Below, one piece after another: positions 34,684-45,459 of a stretch of 64,000 nucleotides of DNA. The stretch is taken from NCBI GenBank assembly GCA_022410635.1, contig JAJVDF010000450.1:397287-461286 (forward strand). Direction: 5' to 3'. The notes beneath the pieces are model-generated. The model did no database searches, was not told the origin of the DNA, and was given only the letters and a program-made list of their open reading frames with translations. Made by a program: the position numbers and the translations under genes. The stretch's first letter is position 1, and the number at the start of each line of letters is the position of its first letter. Source of the stretch: Tretioscincus oriximinensis (taxonomy: Eukaryota > Chordata > Lepidosauria > Squamata > Gymnophthalmidae).

Positions 34684-35797
34684 CACAAAAAAGGGCAGGT
34701 GTTTNCAGCTTTAATGGGTGTGAAAAAAAATATTCCTGCCCCCCTTGGATCGTGCAGCTATTATAACCCACATTGGATTAAAATTTGTCTTTCATATTGG
34801 AACTGCAAACTTCTGTCCCTTTTTTTGTGTGTGATTACCCTAATTCCATAGCTTTGCAAACAGTTTGATAAACATTTGAACTGAGCTTTGGACTTNTTAA
34901 CAAATTCGTTAGAACATGTTAGAAAGATTAATTCAATATTAACTGAACCAGAAAAAAACTGCTTGTGAGTATGAAAACAGCAGCCTCCCTATCTGAGTGT
35001 CTGGAAGTCTAAGCCGTCATAGCTTTGGAGGATATAACATCCATGCTGAGAGGACACTTGGATAGCTATCTTAAATCTTGACATCCTCCATGACAACTAT
35101 GGGACTGCTTCAAGATGGTCAAACATAATGGGACATACATTTCATGACATTCTTGCAACAGATGGTTTGATGAGAATGTGTTGATAGGAAACTATTTTCA
35201 TCATTATAAGATTCTAAAGATTTCATAAGATTTGGGCTGACAGACCTTACAACTGTTCCATTTTGTGTTTATTTACTTATTTGCTCAATATATCCATTAT
35301 ATACTACTGACCTTGTCATTAGTTGTTGAGCAGCATTTTTTGATCAATCTGTCTTTAGAAAAGTTTGCTTCTAGTTATTATAAGACTGCAGTATCTTCTG
35401 ACCTAAGGTTAGCTCCTGTGGTCAGCTTATGATGTAAAAAAACTTGATTGATGGATAAGATAGGAGACCTTCTGACAGGTAGCAAAAACCCTATGACTAA
35501 TGAACCATTCTAAAATGTGTACAAAAGCCTAAACTGTCTGTTTCTGACAAACTATATTTCTTGGCCAAGGAAACAGTAGCAAAACAAGTTTTATTTCTTT
35601 TTAACTGCAATGGTAATGGGGAAAATGCTATTATGTTTCACCTTTGATTTTAAAATTTTCCATCCTTGTGAAAGGAGGAGACAGGGGAGACACTGACTGC
35701 TATTTTTATGGCAAAATAGAATTCAGAATTATGATAAATATGAGAAAACAGCAATATATAATTTAAATGATAGATTTTCAGTTTTTCTTATATGTAT

Positions 35798-35800
<3 letters not shown>

Positions 35801-35884
<84 letters not shown>
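35801..35884 (+). repeat. (GATA)21 microsatellite followed by (CA)n
   Basis: Twenty-one uninterrupted GATA units, followed by TACACACACACACACAT to about 35,900. The purity suggests the tract is young and probably variable in length. Confidence 0.97.
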
Positions 35885-36814
35885 TACACACACACACATA
35901 AACAGTTAAAGTTGGGTTAGTCTGGACCTAATTTTGGTAACAACGAGGCCTAGTAAAATTGTATATAATGGGAAAAAACAGTTGGAAGCATGACCTTATA
36001 TAAACTGAATGATCCTTGAGCTTAATTGAACAGCAAATATAAAATAAAACTAATAATACACAATAATTACAAATAAGATAGAACATTGAAAAATAAAACT
36101 AGATAGGCTACTGCACATAATTTAAAACTGTTTTTTTTTAATTTATTTATGAAAAATGACAGATCCAAAAAATAGAAAGTAATTCTGCACAAAAATACAA
36201 ACAGTATAACTCAAAGCAAGGCATGTTCTGTGTCCAATGTACCATATTGGACAAGAACAAAGAGATATGAATTTTTGTATTCAAACAATGCTTACAGAAT
36301 GAGCAAAGGTTTCAGCTATGTGGCTTCATTAAATTGCTGTTCTTGGTACATGGCCTGTTGACTGCAAATGCGTCTTAGTACATATGACCTAGAAAAAAAG
36401 AAAAAGGAATCTGCCAGAATGGAATAATTTGTTTGTATTCCCAAATGTAAACAACTAAAAATGAAAAAGTATATTTAAATGCATGAAACTGCCATGGAGC
36501 TGTTGTAATGTTACCGGCACAGCAAAACACTTTGCACAGTTTCCTGTCTATTAATATTGTGACAAAAGTATCTAAGGACATGCGGCATGTTTATCCCAAA
36601 GGAAATCTCACTGGCTATCGTAATAATATTTAATCCCCAACCAAAGTAAAAAGTGATTTTTAGAAGCAATTGGGACAAAACAGTCACACAGATCTGATCT
36701 ACTTTATGCCGTTTATGTCTGAGCTGTGACTCGGGGGAAGGGAAGATGGACGTATGGACGGACGGAAGGAAGGAAGCTTCTTCATTCCCAGTTTTTCTTC
36801 ATCCTCTTCTGTAG

Positions 36815-36945
36815 TTCTTAAGATGGTGGTTCAATGACAAAATTCTATTCCAAATTTATTTTTTAAATTTTCCTTATGGCTTCCATCCCACAGAACAGGA
36901 AGTATTTAGTGCCATTCTGCATCAGTACTTCCTTCATTTGGGGCA
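36815..36945 (+). CDS. Candidate exon, plus strand
   Basis: A very strong pyrimidine tract (TTCTTCATCCTCTTCTGTAG) opens a 131-base stretch. Only its first frame is open, for 43 codons, including WWFNDKILFQIYFLNFPYGF and HPTEQEVFSAILHQYF. The donor is fair (GGGCA|GTAAAA); without splicing a stop follows at once. It leaves two bases, the phase needed by the candidate terminal exon at 45,223. No family is recognised. The opposite strand also has open frames nearby (36,906-37,176), so strand is not certain. Confidence 0.2.
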
Positions 36946-37297
36946 GTAAAATTGATTTTCCCCATCTGGGAAATGTGCAAACTTGATATTCTTTCTGTAA
37001 AAACATCTGCAATGAGCAGCATAGTAAACACAGCAGTAAAGCTGCAGAAGGCAGATGCTTTGGGCTTCAGGAGTAATTCTATCAGCATGAACAGAATGTG
37101 CGGAATCATCTGATCCATATGTTGGCTTCAGAAGGGAATGTATGTATCGTGTGCTGAGCTGTGAGGCATCGTGCACTTTGCACGATGGGTGCCTTAAAAT
37201 TACCTTTACAACATGCAGACTGGTGATATGCTCCTACATTGGAGAATTTAGATGACAAGTTGCTTATTTTATCATTATAAGTTGGAAACTGTTTATA

Positions 37298-37528
37298 CAG
37301 GGTGCTTCAAAAATGTATACACACTTTGAACTTCCATAGAAAATTTATTTACTGTTCTACAAAGTTAAATTTTAGGATTTCCCAATTTGAACAGTATTAA
37401 CATTTGTTATTTACGTTTTATTTACATTGTACTTTAAGCTTTCTAATTTCCTGAAATTTAACTTTGTAGAACAGTAAATAAATTTTCTATGGAAGCCCAA
37501 AGTGTGTATACATTTTTGAAGCACCCTG
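37298..37528. mobile_element. Mariner-like MITE with 75-base inverted ends
   Basis: A 231-base element bounded by TA on each side (37,296-37,297 and 37,529-37,530). The ends CAGGGTGCTTCAAAAATGTA are inverted copies, and the inverted ends extend about 75 bases with two mismatches. TA duplication and CAGGGTG ends fit the mariner/Tc1 group. There is no coding sequence. A relative lies at 47,809. Confidence 0.9.
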
Positions 37529-38599
37529 TATTATTTGATGTTGAGTTTCGTTGACAGTGTTGGATAGCCATATCAGAAATATGAATAAGAGTTGCAAATA
37601 TACAAAAAAAATATAAAATACTAAGCAGTGGTCATGCCACAGGTTGGTCCATTTTAGCACACAAGGGAAGCTCAGTCTGGTTTTCATGAGTGCAGCCTTT
37701 TGATTTATCCTTACTTATGGACAAAGAAACATGACCTATGTCCTAAAGAGTAACAAAATTCATGTTAACACCCATAGTGTTACCCTGATGCACATTGGGG
37801 CAGAATGCCACATAGGACAATGGTAGAAACCTCCACCTGGTCAATGGCCATCAGGGGAGGTCCTGAAAGAGGTGGCTTTCCATTCCCACCTCCAATTGAA
37901 CAATATGTTTGATCTGCCCAAGAGCTATCTGGTCCTTGGGGGTTTTCTGGGTCATATCAAACTCAGGTGCACCCCAAGAATCGGGCACATGGTGGCGAGA
38001 GAAATCACTATGATTCTTCTACTATTGCTTTTGTCAGCAGTAATTGCCCTCACTGCCATGGTGCCCAATACTTATGAGTGTTTCTAGGCTTGCTTGAACC
38101 CAGAAGCACACCCAAACATCAGCCACCCAGATGAAAAGTTGTGCTAAACAAGAATTTTATTTTTGTTCTTAAAAAGACCTCAGTGCCTGCACTCAGCTGG
38201 GCTTCCACTCCTTCCCCTATCATGCCAGACCAATAAAATGAGGCAGAAACGGGGCGTGGATGTGGGAAGAACAGTTAAATGAATTCCCATTCACTTTGCT
38301 TTTCTCCAAACCACTTCTTTCCCTCAAATCGGGATGGGACCTATGATTTATCTCTCTCTCTTTGCTACCTGTGACATCCTGAAGCTTCAGGGCCAGCTCT
38401 CAAAGTCTTTCCCTGTTCTGAATCCCCAAAGCAATTCTGGCTGTGTCCACACAGGGTCAGTAATTCACTTGGAAGTCAATTTTCTGTTGCATTTGCNTCA
38501 CCAGGTTGTATCCTGGCAGGCTGCAGATTTTATAGCTGGTTATCCAGCTTTCCAGGAAAACTCATTATCAAATCAGAATACAGGGTTATTGTGGAAATA

Positions 38600-38902
38600 C
38601 AGTGGTACCTCGGTTCCCGAACACAATTCGTTCCAGCAGGACGGTCGAGAACCAATTTGTTCGGGAACCGAAGCAAGGTGCGCCGGGCCGAAAAAACGCG
38701 CCTTGATGACGTCAGCAAGGCGCGCCGGGCCGAAAAAACGCGCCTTGATGACGTCAGCAAGGCGCGCCGGGCCGAAAGAACGCCGGAGGAAGTTCGACTT
38801 CCAAATCGGTGTTCGGATTCCAGGACTTCGGATTTCTGGAATCTGCCGGTCGAACACCGATTTGGTCGACTTTCAAGGCGTTCGAGAACCGAGGTACCAC
38901 TG
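38600..38902. mobile_element. Tigger/pogo-like nonautonomous element with tandem CRE units
   Basis: A 303-base element with TA on both sides and 23-base ends CAGTGGTACCTCGGTT... inverted with one mismatch, typical of pogo/Tigger-type elements. Inside are two full 42-base units (38,675-38,716, 38,717-38,758) and part of a third. Each full unit holds AAGGCGCG...CGCGCCTT arms and TGACGTCA (38,707-38,714; 38,749-38,756). Further inverted pairs flank the units on both sides. CpG is dense, so the copy is young or protected from decay. The open frames on both strands here are by-products. Confidence 0.85.
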
Positions 38903-40584
38903 TATGTTGATGTGTGGATAGTTTTGATGAGAAACTGCAAGGGTGAGAGTGAAACTATCCAATAGCATTTGGAGAAAAGGTACCGGACTTCCTCTTGACG
39001 AAGAGCAAAGAAATGGTTAACAGAATAGTATGTCATGTGCATGAAAAATCTCACATGTCAAGTGGTGATAGAATGACAAAACTTGGAATATACTGTAAAT
39101 GTATGAACAAGATGTATTAAAACAAGGTGTATTATTGAGAAATTCTAGAATAAACAAATGCTTTGTGATCGCAGCCATATTTCAATGGAACAATACTTGC
39201 TAAAATGATTACCCGCTTCCCTAAGACACTTTTAAATTTTATTATCAGTGTTCAGAAGTGACCCAAGATGCCATTTGTGGCCTCCTGATCTGGAATATGT
39301 GACAGAACAGATCAGCTTCTCAGCAACTATATTTCCCTCCTTTTTAAAACTAATAATTATAATTTTTTTCTGCTGTAATAAGTTGGAATGAAAAAGGTCT
39401 TTAAATTTCATTACGACAACCTCTTCCCAGGTCTCTACTATAGTTAGTATCTGCCTGACATTGTCATTCTATAGATGCTTCTTTTGAACCATGAACCACT
39501 GAATTCAATGGGACTTATTCCAGGTGAAATATGGAAATTAAGAGTCTTGTGTCTAATGGCTTTAAAATACCATGTTTTGGCTTGCTTTCATTTTCTTCTT
39601 TCCCAGAAATTGTCCTTGCTGAAATACAGAAGAAAAACGTGACTTAAGAACTTTTTTGTTGTTGCTGCTGCTGCCCCAAAGGACTTTTAACTAAAATATA
39701 TTCAGGTTTTACTGTCTTTCATAAATGTATTCTTGTCAGGGCTTCCCACATAGTGACTCCACAGAATGAAAAATGAGGATCAGAAAGGAAATAGATTCTG
39801 TTGCTGGTTTCAGGTTTCCTAAAAGCAGTGAAAAAAGACAAAAAGGGCAGAACAAGGAATGTTATTGAGCGCCATTTTGCTCTTTTTACTTTTTACTTGA
39901 TACTATGACCTGTGCAAGAAGAGATAATAGTTCAATTAAAAAAACTCTGTAGGTTTCTGTATATATTACCTTTCAAACATAAGTATTGTGCGAATTCTTA
40001 TTTTAAAATTGTAAGAACTGCACGATCTAAAAATAGTATAGATATTACTTTTTACTCACTAGAACTTCTCATCTTATTTGCCTTATTAAAGTATTCCTGA
40101 TCTTGGCTGAGAATTCTGTAGAGTATGAATGTCATGAGGTCTTCCAGCCTGAAGCAGGCACAACCTAACTACTCCTTACTGGAATTGGGTGAGCAAACAG
40201 CACACACACTACTTGTGAGTGGGCACAGAACAGATCTGAAATGGTCAGACCTGGTTTGCATCATCTCTATTCCTTGAAGACTGTTTATCTCCGGGCAACT
40301 GGTAGATTGCTTTTAAGTAGTTCATTTCAGAATTCAGTATGAGAAACTATTCTGGCTGTAATGGGAATGGTGGATTGTAGATGATCCATTTACAGCAATT
40401 GCTCTACTTACCAGGGTGAAACGTTCACCTTCACCAATTTCTGATATTCTAGAATATATATAAGAATAATATAAAATGTGAGTTATACTCCATTTTCCAC
40501 TTGCTCTCCTTCCTTATACATATAGAATAAGAGAAGAATGTGGTTTATTTTTGGTGGAAACTAGATATTATAGACAACTTGTTC
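38903..40584. other. Unassigned DNA
   Basis: AT-rich, no repeat boundaries recognised, no supported coding sequence. Confidence 0.4.
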
Positions 40585-40824
40585 TTATAGACAGGTTTAT
40601 GGAGACCAAGGGTATAAATGGGTACTAGGATGGATGTCTGAATGTTGCCTCCAGGACAGAGCAACAGGCAGGACTCCTGAAATATTATTTCTAGGGAGTC
40701 ATGAACAAGTCCATATTTTGCTTTCCTCTGTTCGGACTGCCCAGGTGCATCTGGTGGGCCTCTGTGTGACACAGAATGCTGGACTAGATGGGGTCTGGCC
40801 CGATTTTCTGATGTTCTTATGTTA
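40585..40824 (+). mobile_element. CR1-type LINE, 3' end
   Basis: From GGTTTATGGAGACCAAGGG through GACTGCCCAGGTGCATCTGG, ACAGAATGCTGGACTAG and GGTCTGGCCCGATTTTC to GATGTTCTTATGTT. Only the untranslated end is present. It is the best-preserved short copy of this family in the window. Confidence 0.88.
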
Positions 40825-41376
40825 GATATAAGCTATCTTCAGGAAATAGACACAAATGTATGAAGAAACACTGAATAAGTGGGGTTTTATTGGCACTTGA
40901 TTTGTGTGTTTATCCTTTACTGTGAAAAAAGACATAATAATGAACTCCTAAAGGCAAGTTAAAGATTGAACAACTATTCAGAGACTCTTCGGGCACATAG
41001 CAATTAGGAAATGCTTTTATTGCATCATTAGAAGCTTAATTCTTGTAAATTCAATGCCTTATGGAAAAACCACAAAGAACATTCTATTTGCAGACAATTT
41101 CTCTTACAAGCCATTAATCTGTCTTGGTTTTATTCTTTCCATTGTTAGTAACTCTTGAGTTTACGCAATGAAGGAGTGAAGGGCAGAGGTAAATTTCTAT
41201 TTCCTTCATAGCCATAACCACTCATGAGTTCCATAACACTTTTTTCAGTAAGAATTTCTGAATCTTGGAAAATGATTATTTTTATAGGANGGCAGAGATG
41301 CTTTTATTTTCCTGGCCTTTATGATAATAGCTTATCATGAGTAACTCAGACTTAAGGCAATTCTTTTGTTTTACAG

Positions 41377-41426
41377 CATCTTATTTGGCACACCTTGGTT
41401 TTTTTGTTGTTGTTCGTAGCAGAAAA
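41377..41426 (+). CDS. Weak exon candidate, plus strand
   Basis: AATTCTTTTGTTTTACAG precedes and AGAAAA|GTGAGG follows a 50-base stretch open in two frames (LAHLGFFVVVRSRK or HLIWHTLVFLLLFVAEK). The signals are good but the T-rich content makes chance likely. Confidence 0.1.
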
Positions 41427-41917
41427 GTGAGGGCAGTCAGGAATTGGGTTATTCCAAATGTGAAACAAATTCCAGATTTAAACAGCTCATTTGGAGGAGC
41501 CTTAGATTGGAACAGATTCAGTTCCTACCCAACTTGGCTACACTTGGTTTGCAGCTGAATACACTCAGTTGGTTTACATGCAGTGAACTGGGACTCACTG
41601 GTTTAGGCAATTACTCTGCCCAGTTTACTATAGAATCTTAAAAGATAAGTGAGATCGGTTTTATGATTATATAGTTGCCTGGTGTGGAATCACTGAGATA
41701 AGAGCAAAGAAAAGTGTACTTAAAACTTCAGGATATAAATTTGACAATTTCATTTCCTGTTAGTTTCTTGATTTCCAAATGTAGCTTCCTCATTTGGGCC
41801 CTTTTCGCACTTCCCACCCCTCACGTTTGGTTCCAAAATGACCTTGTGATCCCTGCTCTCATAACTTTTTACACATGTTAACATTGATTCCAGATGCAGC
41901 TGCGCTATATATATATG

Positions 41918-41982
41918 TATTCTAGTAACTGAACCATCATAATAATATATATTCTAATAAACTGAACCATCATAATGCAGAT
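41918..41982 (+). repeat. Imperfect tandem duplication, about 33 bases
   Basis: ATTCTAGTAACTGAACC followed by ATCATAATAATATAT is repeated as ATTCTAATAAACTGAACC and ATCATAATGC. It is a local duplication. Confidence 0.7.
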
Positions 41983-42899
41983 TCTCATGCAGTCTCCATG
42001 ATAATGCACCCTTGCGCGTGATCAGAGGTGTCATGGATCTCCGCACAAGATAATTTTTCTCACTCTGATTCCTTCTCATTTTACTTCTGACCAGGAAGTG
42101 AAGTCACAAAAAATTCTGGCACAAGGTCTGGCAGAGGTTTTTGGCTCCAGCTGTGAGATTTTCCCACCCAACAACTCCCAACATTCTCATAGTGATTTAT
42201 TCCCTTATGCATTTGTGGTATCATTTATTATATTCATTTTTTAAAAAGTATACTGTAGGCTGTGTTATAGAAAATCTTCACCCAGAAGGAGGATGAGTTG
42301 CTTGTAACTATTGTGCCAACTACTGACAGCAATAACAGAATTCAGAATAAAAACCAAAAGGAAATTACAGGAGACAGCAGGAAACGAAGAATGAATCCAA
42401 CTGTGTGTGATAATCCTCAGTGCAAATTTTGAACAAACAAGATAGATCCATGTTCCACCCTTTGCAATGTGTGAAACACTTGTGCAAACAATACCTAATG
42501 ATTCATTGATGGGATGAGAAAAGTATACGTTCTGCAGTTTATGCTTATTGAAAAATGCTCCTTACTAAAGGCCTATAGGATGCTTTTATACAACTTCCAA
42601 AATGAGACAGATTTTTCAGTCTGGCTTATCATTAAGTGTGGCCAGAAAATAGAGTTGATGTCCCTGTAAATAGGTTCTATGATGTGTCTGTTTTCATTCA
42701 CTGCAGGAGTTTAAAACTAAAGCTGACTTTATGCAATTATTTCAAGATTGCTCATGATATTAGTTTTTATGAAGCTTGTAGATGGGCTTTCCTCTGGATT
42801 TTATTCTTCTTAAACCAGAATCAACCAAAAAAGGAAACAGGAGAGTTCTGCATAAGAATATGGGTATCATATGCTGGTGGTGGTATAAGATAAGAATCA

Positions 42900-42975
42900 A
42901 TATTTTATTATTAATTTCTATGTTTTTATATCCCACCTGTTCCCAAATGATCTGAGGGTAGATCACAATATTCTT
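42900..42975 (-). mobile_element. Degraded retroposon 3' tail (reversed)
   Basis: On minus it reads TCTACCCTCAGATCATTTGG, AACAGGTGGGATATAAAAAC and an AATAATAAAAT end. This is the order (decayed GGGCGGGATATAAAT plus A-rich repeats) common to reptile SINE/LINE ends. The family is not determined. Confidence 0.4.
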
Positions 42976-43536
42976 AAAAATAAACCATCAATATATTTTT
43001 AAATTGATGAAAACATAATTAAAATGTCACTCTTAAAAAAATATTAAACACAAAACAACATAACATATACATACTCAATATCAATATTCCCTCCCTTCGT
43101 TGCAGAAAATTAAGTATTTACAACCATCTCAACATCATGGCTAAGGACATTTTACTCTCCTTTCTCCAGGCTGACCTTTCATTTGTAGTTTGGATATAAT
43201 GAGTCAATTTTATCCATTTTTTTTCAAATCATGTTTAGTACTTATGCCACTATAACTTAATGTTCACGGTCTTAACATTTCAAATCTTAAGATACCTAAA
43301 ACGTACTATATCAATTTTTTTACATTCTATTTTGTCTCGTCTTTCCAACCCAATGTTATTACACATTGTGCTGCTAGTAATAATGATTCTAATATCTTTA
43401 TCTCTTGCTCCATATTTAAATNGTCGAAAAACAAAAATATACATTTTTTTCATCCCATACAATCCTCCAGTTAATTGCCCAAAATTACTTACTTTTGAGC
43501 ATTGTCACACTCTTTTCAAATTTAGGGAAGATTAGA

Positions 43537-43880
43537 CATGAAAGGCTCAGTCACTAAGGAGACAGTCTCTCATCTGGGAGATCGGGTTTCAAAGCCCTGT
43601 ATGGGATGTGGGGAGGGGTGAGCACCTTCTACTAGCCTGTAGTTCTAGCCAACCCAGCTATTCGAAAGCATGAATTGCAAGAAATTGAAACTAACTGCAA
43701 CTAAATAAATAGGAACCACCACAGCCTGGTGGGGAAGATAAAAATAAGCCTTTGGGTGAAAAATACCCTTGTAAACTGCTTTGAGTCCCTTTGAGTGAGA
43801 AAAGCAGGGTATAAAAACCTTCTTAACTTCTTCTCTTCTTACCTTCCTTCTCCTTCTTCATCATCGTCTTCTTCTTCATG
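43537..43880 (+). mobile_element. tRNA-derived SINE, copy 5, with long CTT-rich tail
   Basis: The head begins at GACATGAAAGGCTCAGTCAC with GGGAGATCGGGTTTCAAAGCC as the B-box region. It continues through CCACCACAGCCTGGTGGGG and GCTTTGAGTCCCTTTGAG to a tail that has grown into about 70 bases of CTT/CTTC repeats. It shares GGAGACAGTCTCTCATC with copy 3, so the two may form a subgroup. Confidence 0.88.
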
Positions 43881-44554
43881 AACATCTGTCCTGTAGGGTT
43901 GCATAGTATAGTCTCATGTTGCGATTTTGTGGTATGCTTAAATGCTGCAAGATTTCCTGTGAATATTGAGAAAGATGGGACATGAACATTACAAGTGTGT
44001 GCTTACAAATTGGGTGTGATACAATTCATACATTCATACATAATTCATATCTTCTTGTGATGATTGTGGGTGACTTAGGTAATGGGTACAATATTCACAC
44101 AAAGAAAATAAACCCCTAGATTACACATACCTTCTTGCACAAATACATATACATACTTTCATTATTTTCTTGATNTAAATCATTTGGTTTCTATGTTATG
44201 TCATTAACTGTTATAACCATTCAAAATAGTTATGCTCCACAGCTCACCTCGCTCCTGGCTGCCCTTCCCACATTCCTTCAATCCCTAAAGATGGCAGATC
44301 CATGTATTGCCATGTCAGAACATTGAAGGTTTGTTCCACTTTATGACCTTTAGGGAAGCACAGGAAATAGTTATGGAAGTTGCTCACTGATGAAAACTAC
44401 ACCAAGCTAGTAGATCCAGAAGCACAGTCTCTACAGTCATTTAACATGATTATCACTGGACAGAGCAAGAAGGTCACTGTGTACATATCCTGTACATTAG
44501 GAAAAGTCTTTTGTTTTCAGATGTGCTGCCAACAAACACCCATTGCGGCCCCAG

Positions 44555-44815
44555 TTTTGGTGTAGTGGTTAGAGTGTTGGACTCGCATCTGGTAGTTTCC
44601 CTGTTCGATTCCCCTCTCCTCTATGAAAGCCAGCTCGGTGGCCTTGGGTCAGTCACAGTTCATTAGAACTCCCTCAACCCCACCTACTTCACAGGGTGTC
44701 TGTTGTGGAGAAAGCAATAAAAACTTTGTGCACCATCACCACCACCACCACCCCTATGGTTGGCTGTCCTGAGATCTTCAGNTACAGGGCAGGATATAAG
44801 TACAAATAAATAAAT
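44555..44815 (+). mobile_element. Second tRNA-SINE family (GGTGTAGTGGTTAGAG head)
   Basis: Here the tRNA-like head is GGTGTAGTGGTTAGAGTG with a B-box GTTCGATTCCCC, followed by AGCCAGCTCGGTGGCCTTGG, GTCAGTCACAG and CACAGGGTGTCTGTTGTGG. It ends GGGCAGGATATAAG plus AAATAAATAAATG. The layout is that of tRNA-headed SINEs widespread in lizards and snakes. A CAC repeat has expanded inside near 44,735. Confidence 0.88.
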
Positions 44816-44947
44816 GGTGATTTGAAGGACCTGCATGGAACTTGTAGAAGTTACTAATGGGTTTGCTAGATCTTCTGTGATTTGACTGCAATTCCAAAAA
44901 CTCTTAAATGCTATCTCTTTGTTCACAAATGGTTAATTGTAGTAGCT

Positions 44948-45155
44948 TTAAGAGAAGATTAGACACGTTTATGGACACGAGAGCTATAAACAGCCTCTGC
45001 CTCCGAGATGGACCAACAGCATTGTGTTGTGAAATACATTTGCAGGGAGTTGAGAGCAGGTGAATATTTTGCCTTCTTCTGTTTCAGACTGCCCAGGTGC
45101 AGTTGGTGGGCTAGATGGGCTCTGGCCCAATTTAGCAGAGCTCCTCTCGTTGCTA
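44948..45155 (+). mobile_element. CR1-type LINE, 3' end
   Basis: TTAAGAGAAGATTAGACACG, TTTATGGACACGAGAGC, GACTGCCCAGGTGCAGTTGG and GGGCTAGATGGGCTCTGG match the end of the copy at 33,505, with a loss of the GACAGAATGCTGGAC block. It lacks the TTCTTATG tail. Confidence 0.85.
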
Positions 45156-45222
45156 TGGGACAGGTGTTGCCCTCCAATTGCTTCTGAATGCCAACTCTAG
45201 TGGCTTCTTGCCTTTTTTTCAG

Positions 45223-45436
45223 GCTGCCTGAAGCTGACAGTTGTAGCTCAAAAGCACTTCAAAACCCACTTCTGGAACACCCTGACCTGCAGTGCCAGTC
45301 TCCCTTCCAGAGATACATAAGGCTGCTGAAGACTTTGCCATCTGTGTTTCTGTTAAAACCAAAAAGGCCAACTGTTCTGCAAGAGTGTCTGACATTCAAC
45401 AAGCCTGAACTAATGGGAGAAGCTTTCAATAGATAG
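45223..45436 (+). CDS. Candidate terminal coding exon, unidentified protein
   Basis: The best exon candidate on plus. It follows TTCTTGCCTTTTTTTCAG, is open for about 70 codons (LLEHPDLQCQSPFQRYIRLL, KTLPSVFLLKPKRPTVLQE, NKPELMGEAFNR) and ends at TAG (45,434-45,436). AATAAA lies 18 bases later at 45,454-45,459. Codon use is balanced and unlike its flanks. It would enter with one base of a split codon, as left by 36,815-36,945. A 3' untranslated region this short would be unusual, and no GT-rich element follows. I recognise no family. A retrocopy fragment or chance remain possible. Confidence 0.28.
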
Positions 45437-45459
45437 CTGTGTCACATGTGTATAATAAA

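Noticed and set aside
38334..39054. Arginine- and alanine-rich frames with repeated SARRAGPKKRALMT blocks
   Set aside because: These are translations of the 42-base tandem units of the Tigger-like element.
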